From: Pseudarthrobacter sp. L1SW
GTDB lineage: Bacteria; Actinomycetota; Actinomycetes; Actinomycetales; Micrococcaceae
Length of the DNA: 64,000 nucleotides
NCBI RefSeq assembly: GCF_020809045.1
Contig: NZ_CP078079.1
Span: 1,798,001 to 1,862,000, forward strand
Direction: 5' to 3'
A program made the position numbers and the translations under genes. Below are positions 51,005-60,885 of the stretch, piece by piece. A model generated the notes under the pieces. It was given only the letters and a program-made list of their open reading frames with translations. It searched no databases and was not told where the DNA came from. Position 1 is the first letter of the stretch. Each line of letters starts with the position of its first letter.

Positions 51005-51319
51005 GCCGCAGGAATCCTGCATCACCCAAGTCAGGAGGATGTGGTTGAGCAGGGAATCCCTGCTGGTCCTCCTTAACTTCTTCCGTGACTGCACGCGCTG
51101 CGGCCACGCCGTGAAGGTCGGGCAGGTACTTCTCCCTGCTCTTCGATTTTGCGGCGGAGGAAATCACGGGCGGTTCGTCTCATGATCCCGAGTGCTTCGC
51201 CGATCGGAGCCTTAGTCCGCGCGCCCTCAGGCGCAGGTTGATGACCCATCAGCGCCTGGCCGTGAGCAGCCCGACGGACTTCGCCGTCGCACGGCAGGCC
51301 TCCAGCGCTGCAACTTCCC

Positions 51320-51622
51320 TTACCTCCGTAAGGAACTGTGCTGGGGCCGCCCGTGTCTGGCCCGCGGGCTGAAACACCCGGGACCGGAGGCCGGTTCTCC
51401 GGCTACTGGAGCCAGTGGGGCACCGCCACGTGCCACAGGTTGCTGGCACATGTCGGTGATGTGGCCCATTCCGGCATACTCGCGCATGTCCCGGATTCCT
51501 GCCACGGCAGAGGCTTTGTCGGGGAAGGCGCGGGAGGTGGCCATTACTGCACCGTCGGGGCCTGTGATTCTGAACCTGAAGTTCGAGTCTTCGTCGTTGA
51601 AGAGTTCGAACATTCCTGCCAT
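51320..51622 (-). CDS. DUF1508 (YegP-like) protein
   Basis: The first 62 residues match the YegP fold (GMFELFNDEDSNFRFRITGP, then MREYAGMGHITDMC), which in this family binds no known ligand. The remaining 38 residues are Pro/Gly-rich and may be a poorly conserved tail. GGGAGGAGA precedes ATG 51622. The gene stands alone between gene-free stretches at 51005-51319 and 51623-52356, in which I see nothing else. Confidence 0.72.
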   Translation of the reverse strand: MAGMFELFNDEDSNFRFRITGPDGAVMATSRAFPDKASAVAGIRDMREYAGMGHITDMCQQPVARGGAPLAPVAGEPASGPGCFSPRARHGRPQHSSLRR

Positions 51623-52356
51623 GGGTCTCCTCCCGGCCTGGCCACTGTCGCCGGCCTTGGTCCTTGTTGCCAGAAGGACAGCGCGACGTTGGGCTGCCAT
51701 CTGGACGGTCTAGCGGATGCAAAAGACTTCAATCGTGGAAATCAGGGACGCCACGCGCCCCTTCGCCAATGTACGCGGCGCATCAGTTACTTGTCAGTAG
51801 AACTTTCCCTCCACAGCCACCGAATGTTCCCGCCGAACACAAGACCCTGCTGCAAGGGATCCTTCTGGAAGCCAGCCGAAGCCAGGAAAGGAACCTGTCT
51901 CGTTCGTCTGATGGCGACTGTGACCGCAGGCGAGGACCTTGGCGTTGAACTTCGCTCAACCGTTGGGAGGCTGCCTCCCCGACGCCTTAACTGCCCATCC
52001 GCTCGCCTGAGAAAACACAGGCAGCGTGCAATACGGTGCGGACTTGTCTGCATTGTGTGGCACTCCCGCCACACTTCAACGACCCCGATCCCGTCGCCAA
52101 GCGTACTTCACAGCAGATCATCATCCGACCTGTCCGGCTCTCCCGGACGGGAGCACCGTTTTCCGTTTTCCGCAGTGACTCTGACGGCATGAGGGGGTAC
52201 GGGCAGATGTTTAGTCCCGCGGTTCATTGTTTACCCGTATCGTGTTAGCACCAAACTCAGATTCAGGATTGGGCCAGCGCCGGTGAGAGAGCCGTCAGTG
52301 GCCTCGTTTCGATCGAACTGACGGGTGCGGAGCTTGACAGCAACTGAAAGGCAGCC

Positions 52357-52776
52357 ATGAAAAAACATGATCCATTTGCACCAACATCCGGGATCGAATC
52401 CTTCGAAGTCATCAGCGAATCCTTCGAGGATGGCCAGGTTCTTCCGGAAGCCCAACGCAGCGCCGTTCTGCGAGCTGGCGGCCGGGACGAATCGCCCCAG
52501 CTCACCTGGTCGGGCGCGCCCGAGGGAACCAGGAGCTACGCAGTCACCGTCTTCGACCCCGATGCCCCTGGCGCGGGCTACTGGCATTGGGCCGTGGTGA
52601 ACATCCCGGCAGACGCCACGTCCCTCCCGGCCGGTGCAGGTTCCCGGGACAACTCCCGGTTACCGTCTGGAGCAGTGCAATTGAAGAACAATGCCGAATT
52701 CACCAGTTTCATAAAAACTACCCCAGCGTGGGGCGGTCCAGCAGTGCAGCGTCGATCACCAGCCCGGCAAGAATGA
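52357..52776 (+). pseudogene. YbhB/PEBP-family protein, truncated
   Basis: The product matches PEBP proteins from the start (ESFEDGQVLPEAQRS, SPQLTWSGAPEGTRSYAVTV, FDPDAPGAGYWHWAVVNI) up to GAVQLKNNAEF. The normal C-terminal third (the Gly-Pro-His ligand-pocket loop and the final strands) is replaced by unrelated sequence. At 139 codons it is about 35 short. Deletion rather than a simple frameshift is likely, because the downstream DNA does not resume the family sequence. Nothing else is supported between 52777 and 53019. Confidence 0.7.
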
Positions 52777-53019
52777 GTGCAATGGAGTCGATCGTCGCGA
52801 CCACCAGGCGCCACGGTAGGGACGTGCGTGCAAATAACAAGCCCGCCCAGCGCCGGTAGCGACAGCGCAGCTGTTGGATGCCAGGGGCGGTCCCTGCCAC
52901 CGGCCGGCCTGCGTCCGCTTAATCGCAGCAGGCGGCCACAGGTCCGATGGGGGAGGGCTTCATCCCGCAGCCCGGGGCGCAGGTGCTGGCTCGAAACGGG
53001 TCTCCTAAGTGGGGAGCCA

Positions 53020-54027
53020 CTAGCCAGGCACGGCCGGAGGGGCCGTTGAGGCCCGCAAGATGAGCCTGGTCGGCATTTTGAGGTAGGTCGCTTCAGGGGT
53101 CTGCCCGTTCATGAGCGCAACAACGAGATCGGCCGCAGCCGCGCCAAGGTGGCCCATGGGCTGGCGCACCGTGGTGAGCGGTACTGCGTATTGCGAGGCT
53201 TCTGGAATGTCGTCGAAGCCAACAACGGAGAGGTCGCGCGGCACCTCCAGCCCAAGCTCACGCGCCACCTCGATGACAATGATGGCTGAGAGGTCGTTCG
53301 CGGCAAAGACCGCGGTTGGACGGTCGGGCTTGGAGAGCAGGCGCTGCGCGGCTTCGCGGGCCCAGTCCTGGTCGTAGTTGCCCACGCCAACCAGAGCCGG
53401 ATTGAAACGAATTCCTGCTTCGTCGAGGCCGCGGCGGTAGCCGGCCTCCCTCGCTGCGGCTGATCGGAGGTCTGAGCGGCCGGAGACGAAACCGATACGA
53501 CGGTGGCCGAGGTCGATCAGGTAGCTGGTTGCATTGCGGGCACCGCCAAAGCTGTCCGACTCCACGGTTGGGAGGTCCATCGGGCCGGTGTGCGGGTCCA
53601 CAGCGACGATCGGAACATCCGCGCTGACGTTTACGACGGTTGGCGTCACCATGATTGCGCCATCGATGAGAGTGCCGCTCAGCCGGCTGAGCGACCGGCG
53701 CTCCCAGCCCTCGGGTGATTTTTGACGTGAGCCGCTGTACGCGAGGAGGTCGTAGCGGGAGTCGCTGAGAGAGGCGGCGACGCCCTTCAGAACTTCCGCG
53801 CTGAAGGGCTCGAAGTCCGCCACCAGCACCCCGATAACGCCCGTCTTGCGAGAGCGCATGCTGCTGGCCACCAGGCTGGACTCATAGCCCAGAGCCTGCG
53901 CGACTTGAAGAACGCGCTCCGTCGTTTCAACCGACACGCCGTATCGGCCGTTAATGGCCTTGGACACAGCTGAAACTGACACTCCGGCCGCCTTGGCCAC
54001 ATCGCGTATGTTTGCACGCCGTCTCAT
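53020..54027 (-). CDS. LacI-family repressor of the xylo-oligosaccharide module
   Basis: The 335-residue protein starts with the LacI helix-turn-helix (NIRDVAKAAGVSVSAVSKAI, hinge LGYESSLVASSMRSR) and has a full effector domain (IGVLVADFEPFSAEVLKG and LSVVGFDDIPEASQYAVPL). It is divergent from the ABC importer and hydrolase operon, with a TTTCGAAA-centred site in between. Its inducer is probably a xylo-oligosaccharide such as xylobiose; the start fits the family without extension. Confidence 0.92.
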   Translation of the reverse strand: MRRRANIRDVAKAAGVSVSAVSKAINGRYGVSVETTERVLQVAQALGYESSLVASSMRSRKTGVIGVLVADFEPFSAEVLKGVAASLSDSRYDLLAYSGSRQKSPEGWERRSLSRLSGTLIDGAIMVTPTVVNVSADVPIVAVDPHTGPMDLPTVESDSFGGARNATSYLIDLGHRRIGFVSGRSDLRSAAAREAGYRRGLDEAGIRFNPALVGVGNYDQDWAREAAQRLLSKPDRPTAVFAANDLSAIIVIEVARELGLEVPRDLSVVGFDDIPEASQYAVPLTTVRQPMGHLGAAAADLVVALMNGQTPEATYLKMPTRLILRASTAPPAVPG

Positions 54028-54050
54028 GGGCCCCGAGCCTACGTCATGGA

Positions 54051-54070
54051 AAATGATTTCGAAAATGTTT
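54051..54070. promoter_or_regulatory. LacI-type operator candidate in the divergent region
   Basis: The palindrome TTTCGAAA (54057-54064) lies in an A/T-rich context (GATTTCGAAAATG) about 25 bp before the lacI start, in otherwise GC-rich DNA. Confidence 0.5.
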
Positions 54071-54231
54071 GACGGACCCTCCTTCGCTTGGAAATCTTAG
54101 GGGGCCGGAGTGCTCCGGCTCACACTTATCGACCGGATCTGACTGCAGGTACGGGTGCCTTGCGGGATGCGGTTGTGCCGTCAAGTGCGCCTTTATGGGC
54201 AGCGCTCAATGAGGAGAACGGGTAAAAACGA

Positions 54232-55518
54232 ATGAAAGTCACAAAGATCCTAAGAGGGGCCGCGGTTCTGGCCTTGGGTTCGCTGGCGCTGAGCGCCTGC
54301 AGCGGTCCTTCCGGCAACTCCTCGGACGGCAAGGTGTCCATGACACTTTGGGAGAACTCGACGACGGGTCCGGGCCTGGAGTTCTGGAAGTCGGCGGTCG
54401 CGGACTTCGAGAAGGCAAACCCGAACGTAACCATCAACGTACAGGCCGTCCAGAACGAGGACCTGGACGGCAAGCTGCAGACTGCCCTTAACTCCGGCGA
54501 CGCGCCTGACATCTTCTTGCAGCGGGGCGGCGGCAAGATGACGGCAATGGTTCAGGCCGGACAGCTGATGGACCTGACCGACAAGATCTCGCCCGAGACG
54601 AAGAAGGTGATTTCGGCTGGATCATTCAAAGCGGAAACCTATCAGGACAAGGTCTGGGCCATGCCGCTCGCGGTACTCCCCGGTGGCCTCTTCTACAGCC
54701 AGGACCTCTTCAAGGCGGCAAACATCACCGAGGCTCCCGCCACGATCAGCGACCTGGAAAAGGACGTCGAGAAATTGAAGGCGACGGGTGTGGCCCCGGT
54801 AGCGCTCGGCGCGAAGGACGCTTGGCCGGCCGCGCACTGGTTCTACTGGTTCGCGCTGCGCGAGTGCGAAGCCTCCACCATGCAGAAGTCGGCGGACTCG
54901 AAAGACTTCTCAGACCCTTGCTGGCTGAAGGCGGCCCAGGACCTGCAGAACTTTGCTGACAAGAAGCCGTTCAACGACGGATTCCTGACCACGTCCGCGC
55001 AGCAGGGTGCCGGCAGCTCTGCCGGACTGGTTGCCAACCACAAGGCTGCAATGGAACTCATGGGCGCGTGGGATCCAGGCGTCATTGCTTCGCTCACTCC
55101 GGACCAGAAGCCGCTGGCTGACCTTTCCTGGTACCCCTTCCCCGCGGTTCCCGGTGGAAAAGGCGACCCCGCTGCAATCATGGGCGGTGTTGACGGCTAC
55201 TCGTGCTCGGCCAATGCGCCCAAGGAATGCGCTGACTTCCTCAACTTCGTTGCGAGCACTCCACAGCAGGTTGCCTACTACAAGGCCTTCAACGCCCCGC
55301 CTGTGAACACCGAGGCGCAGAAGTCTGTGACTGAGCCGTACCTGCAGGAAATCCTGAAGTCATACAACGCGGCTCCCTACGTATCCCCGTGGCTCGACAC
55401 CGTCCTCGGCCAGAACGTCGGCAATGCGCTCAACGTCGCCGTCGTCGACATGCTGGCTGGCAAGGGCGACCCGCAGAAGCTCATCCAGACGGCGAACGAC
55501 GCCGCCAAGAAGGGCTAA
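54232..55518 (+). CDS. Sugar-binding lipoprotein of an ABC importer
   Basis: The 428-residue protein has a lipoprotein signal ending LALSAC and a CUT1-type binding fold (FWKSAVADFEKANPNVTINV, LNSGDAPDIFLQRGGGK, AMPLAVLPGGLFYSQDLF). It opens the plus-strand operon of permeases, GH3, esterase and xylanase genes, so xylo-oligosaccharides, as bound by BxlE-type proteins, are the likely ligand. Several Cys residues in the mature part (RECEAS, DPCWLK) are unusual but unassigned. Confidence 0.9.
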   Translation: MKVTKILRGAAVLALGSLALSACSGPSGNSSDGKVSMTLWENSTTGPGLEFWKSAVADFEKANPNVTINVQAVQNEDLDGKLQTALNSGDAPDIFLQRGGGKMTAMVQAGQLMDLTDKISPETKKVISAGSFKAETYQDKVWAMPLAVLPGGLFYSQDLFKAANITEAPATISDLEKDVEKLKATGVAPVALGAKDAWPAAHWFYWFALRECEASTMQKSADSKDFSDPCWLKAAQDLQNFADKKPFNDGFLTTSAQQGAGSSAGLVANHKAAMELMGAWDPGVIASLTPDQKPLADLSWYPFPAVPGGKGDPAAIMGGVDGYSCSANAPKECADFLNFVASTPQQVAYYKAFNAPPVNTEAQKSVTEPYLQEILKSYNAAPYVSPWLDTVLGQNVGNALNVAVVDMLAGKGDPQKLIQTANDAAKKG

Positions 55519-55529
55519 GAGGAAGATCC

Positions 55530-56552
55530 GTGAGCAACACCCGCGAGACAATCTCCAACGACTCCGCGTCGACAGCGGATCTCGCGCAGCGGGATGGGAG
55601 CGGCACGGCCGTGTCGCTCCCATCGGGGCTGCGCCGCCGCCGCGGCATCGGCTGGTCCGTGCCGTTGGAGATCGCAATCCTGGCAGGGCCGGCGATTCTC
55701 TTCTTCCTGGCCTTTGTCATCCTGCCTGTCGCGATGGCGGCATATTACGGCTTTTACCGCTGGAACGGATACGGGCCGCCCACCGACTTCGTGGGCCTGC
55801 AGAACTACATTGTGATCCTGCAGGACCCGGCATTCCTTCAGGCCCTGTCCCACAACGCCTTTATCGTGGTGGCTTCGCTCGTCCTCCAGGGGCCGGCAGC
55901 AATCCTGTTGGCGCTGCTGCTGAACCGGAGGATGCGCGGGCAGTCCGTCATCCGTGTCCTGATCTTCGTGCCCTACGTCATCTCAGAGGTCGTCGTCGGT
56001 ACGGGATGGAGCCTGATGCTCCAGAGCAACGGCGCGCTCAACGGCTGGCTGCGGAACCTGGGGCTGGGCGCCCTGGCCCACGATTGGCTGGCGGACCCGA
56101 ACGTGGCCATGTGGACCCTGATGGGCATCCTGACATGGAAGTACATCGGCTTCGCGGTAATCCTGTTTCTTGCCGGATTGCAGGGCGTCCCGGAGGAGCT
56201 TTATGAGGCTGCCGCGCTGGACGGGGCTTCCTACTGGCAGATCCAGCGACGAATAACGCTGCCGCTGCTCGGGCCGACGCTGCGTATCTGGGCGTTCCTG
56301 TCGGTGATCGGTGCCTTGCAGCTGTTTGACCTTGTCTACATCATCTGGGGCCAGTACGTTGCGTCCACTGCCGGGACGTCCACCATGGCCAGCTACATGG
56401 TTACGAACGGCCGAAACGCCGGAAACTACGGCTACGGCAACGCTGTCGCCGTCGTGATTTTCATCATCTCCCTCGTCGTCGCACTGGTGTACCAGCGTTA
56501 CGTGCTGCGCCGCGACACCGCTGGCGCACTGACAGAAAGGAAGGCGCGATGA
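55530..56552 (+). CDS. ABC sugar transporter permease (MalF-like)
   Basis: The 340-residue protein has six membrane segments after a 45-residue polar N-terminus, and the EAA loop YEAAALDGASYWQIQRRITL. GTG 55530 follows GAGGAAG, 11 bp after the binding-protein stop; upstream open frame is not used. It overlaps the next permease gene by four bases. No ATPase gene is in the module, again suggesting a shared MsiK. Confidence 0.92.
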   Translation: MSNTRETISNDSASTADLAQRDGSGTAVSLPSGLRRRRGIGWSVPLEIAILAGPAILFFLAFVILPVAMAAYYGFYRWNGYGPPTDFVGLQNYIVILQDPAFLQALSHNAFIVVASLVLQGPAAILLALLLNRRMRGQSVIRVLIFVPYVISEVVVGTGWSLMLQSNGALNGWLRNLGLGALAHDWLADPNVAMWTLMGILTWKYIGFAVILFLAGLQGVPEELYEAAALDGASYWQIQRRITLPLLGPTLRIWAFLSVIGALQLFDLVYIIWGQYVASTAGTSTMASYMVTNGRNAGNYGYGNAVAVVIFIISLVVALVYQRYVLRRDTAGALTERKAR

Positions 56553-57415
56553 CCGCCGCCATCGCCGCCCGGCGACCCCGCCGGGCAGACAAGCAAAGCC
56601 TGCCGTGGGGCTCGCCCGCCGTGTACTTCGTGGCGCTTGTGGTCATCGCGCTCATGCTGGCGCCGATCGCCTACATCATTTTTGGCGGGTTCCGCACGAA
56701 TGCGCAGATCACGACCGACCCGGCTGGCCTTCCAAATCCCTGGAACGTAGGCAACTACCTCACCGTCATGACCGGGAGTGTCTTCTGGCGGCAGGTGCTG
56801 AACTCGACCATTGTGGGGGCAGTAACCACCCTCGGCGCAGTCGGTTTGGGCCTCATGGCCAGCTACGTCCTCGCCCGGTATCAGTTCCGGGGGCGCGCGG
56901 CGCTTTACTCGCTTTTCGCGGCCGGGCTGATGTTTCCCATTACCGTCGCCATCACACCGCTGTATATTGTGGTGCGCAACCTCGGCCTGATGAACTCGCT
57001 GGCCGGCGTCATCCTCCCGCAGATCGCGTTTGCGCTCCCCACCACGATCATTATCCTGGTGCCGTTCCTGCGCGCCATTCCGGACGAAATCCAGGAGTCG
57101 GCCTTTATTGACGGCTGCAGCCGCCTCGGCTTCTTCTTCCGGATGGTGCTGCGGCTCTCGCTTCCTGGCGTCATCACCACCGGCATCCTGGTCTTCATCG
57201 GCAGCTGGAACAGCTACCTGCTGCCCCTGTTCATCCTGAACAAGGAGGCCACCTTCACTCTCCCGCTGGGCGTGCAGGCGTTTTCCTCCCAATACTCCAC
57301 GGACACCGCGCAGGTCCTGGCCTTTACGTCCCTGTCCATGATCCCCGCACTGGTGTTCTTCAGCCTCTTCGAACGGCGCATTGTTGGGGGACTCACCGGC
57401 GCCGTCAAAGGCTGA
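56549..57415 (+). CDS. ABC sugar transporter permease (MalG-like)
   Basis: The 288-residue protein has six membrane segments, the family start VVIALMLAPIAYIIFGGFRT, and the EAA loop region QESAFIDGCSRLGFFFRMVL. It pairs with the preceding permease to form the channel of the importer. AAGGAAGG precedes the ATG. Confidence 0.92.
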   Translation: MTAAIAARRPRRADKQSLPWGSPAVYFVALVVIALMLAPIAYIIFGGFRTNAQITTDPAGLPNPWNVGNYLTVMTGSVFWRQVLNSTIVGAVTTLGAVGLGLMASYVLARYQFRGRAALYSLFAAGLMFPITVAITPLYIVVRNLGLMNSLAGVILPQIAFALPTTIIILVPFLRAIPDEIQESAFIDGCSRLGFFFRMVLRLSLPGVITTGILVFIGSWNSYLLPLFILNKEATFTLPLGVQAFSSQYSTDTAQVLAFTSLSMIPALVFFSLFERRIVGGLTGAVKG

Positions 57416-57441
57416 CGGCGGCCACATTAAGGAATAGAAGC

Positions 57442-59760
57442 ATGAGCAATCCTGGCAACCACCCGACCTTCCCTGCCGTCTCCGAACGGGTCAGCCGACT
57501 GCATGCCCGGATGACCCTTCCGGAAAAGCTGGCACAACTGGTCGGCTACTGGGTAGACAAGGGCGATGAGAACGTGGCCCCGCTTGACGGCGAGTTCGCC
57601 GCGGTCCCCAGCTACGCCGAAGCAACGGCCGAGGGCATCGGCCATCTCACCAGGGTATATGGGACCCGTCCGGTCGATCCGCTGGAGCGGGCTCAGTGGC
57701 TGTGGTCCGAGCAGCGCCGGCTGCGCGAGCAGACCCGGCTAGGCATCCCGGCCTTGGTGCATGAAGAGTGCCTGACCGGGCTGGCCGCCTGGAAGGCCGC
57801 CACGTTCCCGACCCCCCTCGCCTGGGGGGCTGCGTTCGATCCGGAGCTTGTCCGGGACATGGGCGCCGCCATCGGCGCCTCGATGAGGGAGCTCGGCATC
57901 CATCAGGGCCTCGCCCCGGTGCTGGATGTCATCCGCGACCCGCGTTGGGGCCGCGTGGACGAGTGCATCTCCGAAGACCCCTATGTCGTCGGCACAATCG
58001 GCACCGCCTATGTACAGGGCCTGCAGTCGGCGGGCATACACGCCACGCTCAAGCACTTCGTCGGTTACTCGGCATCGCAGGCGGGCCGAAACCATGCCCC
58101 CGTACATGCCGGAACCCGCGAAGTGCGGGATGTGCTGCTCCAGCCATTCGAGATGGCCGTGCGCGACGGGGCCGTGCGCTCGGTGATGAATTCCTATGCG
58201 GAAATCGACGGCGTGCCCGTCGCCGCGAACCGCGAGTATCTGACCGGGGTCCTGCGCGACGAGTGGGGTTTCGACGGTACGGTTGTGGCCGACTACTTCT
58301 CGGTCAGCTTCCTGCACACCATGCACCGGATCGCCGCAGACCGCGGCGAGGCCGCCGAACTTGCACTGACGGCCGGGATCGACGTGGAACTGCCGACCGG
58401 CGACTCCTTCCTCGCTCCGCTCGCCGAACGCATCCGCGCCGGCCAGACCGACGAAGCGATAGTGGACCGTGCCGTGCTGCGGGTCCTGGCCCAGAAAGAA
58501 GAGCTGGGCCTGCTCGACGAAACGTTCGACGCACCGCCCGCCGAGATCGATCTTGACACCCCGCGGCACCGTGAGCTGGCGGGACGCCTGGCAGAGGAGT
58601 CGCTGGTATTGCTGACCAATGACGGCACCCTGCCCCTGGCCCGGACGGCACGACGCATCGCCGTGCTCGGTCCCAACGCCGCCGCCGCGGAGGCGTTGAT
58701 GGGCTGCTACTCGTTTGCCAACCACGTGCTGGCGCACCACCCGGGAGTGCCCCTCGGCTTCTCCATCGTCCCGGTGCTGAACGCGTTACGGGACGAGTTC
58801 CCCGAAGCTACCGTGGCCACTGCTCAAGGCTGCGAGGTTGAGGGCGAAGACCGGGCCGGCATTCCCGCGGCAGCGGCCCTCGCAGCGGATGCTGAAGTGG
58901 CCGTCGTCGTTGTTGGGGACCGAGCTGGATTGTTCGGCCGCGGCACAGTCGGAGAGGGCAATGATGTGGAGAGCCTGGAACTCCCGGGTGTCCAGCGCGA
59001 ACTGGTGGAGGCTGTGGTGCGGACAGGCACACCTACCATCATGGTCGTCCTTTCCGGCCGTCCGTACGCGATCGGCTGGGCGATCGAGGGCCCGGGCACT
59101 CCGCCCGCCGTATTGCAGGCGTTTTTTCCGGGGGAGGAAGGCGGGCCTGCCATAGCCGCCGTACTCTCGGGACGTGTCGCACCGACGGGACATCTGCCGG
59201 TCTCGCTCCCGCGCTCCGCGGGAGCACAGCCGTTCTCCTACCTTCACCCCCTTCTCGGCGGCCCCTCTGACGTGACCAGCGCCGACAGCACCCCGGTGTT
59301 ACCCTTCGGCCACGGCCTCACCTATACGACCTTCGAGCACAGCGGCCTCGACGTGCCGGATACAGTGTCCGCCGGCGGAGCCTTCAATGCGACGGTTACG
59401 GTCCGGAACACGGGTGACCGCGCAGGCACCGACCTCGTTCAGCTCTACGCACACGATGTCTACGCCAGTGTCACCCGTCCGGTGGCGCAGCTCCTTGCCT
59501 ACACACGGGTTTCGCTGGAACCGGGGGAGAGCGCACTGGTGACGTTCGACGTGCCGACTATGCGACTGGCCTTCACGGGTCCAAGTGGCGACCGGATTGT
59601 CGAGCCCGGCGCCGTCGATCTCTGGGTCGGCTCTTCCTGTGCGCAGCGCGAGACCACAGCAAGTCTTTCGATCGGCGGTCCTGAATATGTCGTGACCGCC
59701 GCCGACCGCCGCCTGGCCCTATCCACGATCCATATCCCGGCCCCCTCCTCAAGGGCATAG
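57442..59760 (+). CDS. GH3 beta-xylosidase/beta-glucosidase
   Basis: The 772-residue protein has the GH3 N-domain (VLDVIRDPRWGRVDECISED and LKHFVGYSASQAGRNHAPVH), the nucleophile Asp in GTVVADYFSV (most relatives have SDW here), the C-domain and a fibronectin-like end (VRNTGDRAGTDLVQLYA). There is no signal peptide, so it should act on imported oligosaccharides. Xylosidase activity is inferred from neighbouring xylanase and acetylxylan-esterase-like genes; GH3 specificity cannot be read from sequence with certainty. Confidence 0.9.
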   Translation: MSNPGNHPTFPAVSERVSRLHARMTLPEKLAQLVGYWVDKGDENVAPLDGEFAAVPSYAEATAEGIGHLTRVYGTRPVDPLERAQWLWSEQRRLREQTRLGIPALVHEECLTGLAAWKAATFPTPLAWGAAFDPELVRDMGAAIGASMRELGIHQGLAPVLDVIRDPRWGRVDECISEDPYVVGTIGTAYVQGLQSAGIHATLKHFVGYSASQAGRNHAPVHAGTREVRDVLLQPFEMAVRDGAVRSVMNSYAEIDGVPVAANREYLTGVLRDEWGFDGTVVADYFSVSFLHTMHRIAADRGEAAELALTAGIDVELPTGDSFLAPLAERIRAGQTDEAIVDRAVLRVLAQKEELGLLDETFDAPPAEIDLDTPRHRELAGRLAEESLVLLTNDGTLPLARTARRIAVLGPNAAAAEALMGCYSFANHVLAHHPGVPLGFSIVPVLNALRDEFPEATVATAQGCEVEGEDRAGIPAAAALAADAEVAVVVVGDRAGLFGRGTVGEGNDVESLELPGVQRELVEAVVRTGTPTIMVVLSGRPYAIGWAIEGPGTPPAVLQAFFPGEEGGPAIAAVLSGRVAPTGHLPVSLPRSAGAQPFSYLHPLLGGPSDVTSADSTPVLPFGHGLTYTTFEHSGLDVPDTVSAGGAFNATVTVRNTGDRAGTDLVQLYAHDVYASVTRPVAQLLAYTRVSLEPGESALVTFDVPTMRLAFTGPSGDRIVEPGAVDLWVGSSCAQRETTASLSIGGPEYVVTAADRRLALSTIHIPAPSSRA

Positions 59761-59834
59761 GACCGGTTTGCGGCTGCCGCCGGTGAAGTTTCTTCCACTC
59801 GACCGCCGATTTGCCGCACTCTGAAAGGACGCCC

Positions 59835-60800
59835 ATGTACAACGATCTGCCCGAAGCTGAGCTTCGGAGTTACAAGAGCTCCCAGACATGCAACGACGAC
59901 TTCGATACGTTCTGGGAACAGACCCTAGAGGAATCCCGCCAGGCGGGTGGGGATACCGTGATCGAAGCTGTAGCGGAAGGCCTGGAAACCCTTGATGTCT
60001 ACGACGTCACCTTTCCGGGCTTCGGGGGCGAACCGGTCAAGGCCTGGCTGCGAACCCCGAAGTCCGCGTCCGGGCCCCTGCCCGCCATCGTCCAGTACAT
60101 GGGGTACGGCGGGGGACGGGGACGTCCTTGGGAAAACCTTTTCTGGGCCTCTGCAGGTTTCGCCCACTTCCAGATGGACACCCGCGGCCAAGGATCAGGA
60201 TGGTCAATCGGGGACACTCCGGACACGGCGGGTGCATCCGGCCCCCAAGTACCGGGGGTCATGACCAAGGGAATAAAAGACAAGGAGACCTACTACTACC
60301 GGCGTCTCATGACGGACGGTGTGCGCGCCGTCGATGCAGCACGCACCATACCCTTCATCGATCCGGATCGCATCGCGGTCACCGGAGGGAGCCAGGGAGG
60401 GGCCATCGCACTGGCCGTTGGCGCACTCGTCCCGGACCTGTCCGCCGTCGCCGTGAACGTGCCTTTCCTCTGCGACTTTCCCCGCGCGACTACGATCACG
60501 GACGCTTACCCGTTCCGAGAAGTCGGCGACTACCTTTCAACCCACCGACAGGACATCGACATCGTCCAAGAGACCCTCAGTTACTTCGACGGCGTCAACT
60601 TCGCGGCCAGGGCGAGGCACCCTGCTTACTTTTCGGTAGCGCTGATGGACTTGATCACCCCGCCGTCCACCGTGTTCGCCGCCTTCAACGCCTACGCCGG
60701 AGAGAAAAAAATCCAGGTCTGGCCGTACAACGGCCATGAGGCAGGCGGACCGGATGATGATCGGCTCATGCGACGATTTCTTTCGGAAATCCTCCACTGA
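59835..60800 (+). CDS. CE7 acetyl xylan esterase/cephalosporin-C deacetylase
   Basis: The 321-residue protein has the CE7 marks FWEQTLEESRQ, MDTRGQGSGWS, nucleophile Ser in VTGGSQGGAIAL, Asp in ALMDLITPPSTVF and His in YNGHEAGGPD. It removes acetyl groups from short xylo-oligosaccharides inside the cell, since no signal peptide is present. AAAGGA precedes ATG 59835, preferred over a non-ATG start 24 bases upstream. Confidence 0.93.
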   Translation: MYNDLPEAELRSYKSSQTCNDDFDTFWEQTLEESRQAGGDTVIEAVAEGLETLDVYDVTFPGFGGEPVKAWLRTPKSASGPLPAIVQYMGYGGGRGRPWENLFWASAGFAHFQMDTRGQGSGWSIGDTPDTAGASGPQVPGVMTKGIKDKETYYYRRLMTDGVRAVDAARTIPFIDPDRIAVTGGSQGGAIALAVGALVPDLSAVAVNVPFLCDFPRATTITDAYPFREVGDYLSTHRQDIDIVQETLSYFDGVNFAARARHPAYFSVALMDLITPPSTVFAAFNAYAGEKKIQVWPYNGHEAGGPDDDRLMRRFLSEILH

Positions 60801-60885
60801 CAAGCTTCCGGCCACTCCGCCGCGGCGGGCGGCGTACTCGGCCCGCGCAGTCAAAAAAGCCCCTACACCCGTCAAGGAGTACAGC

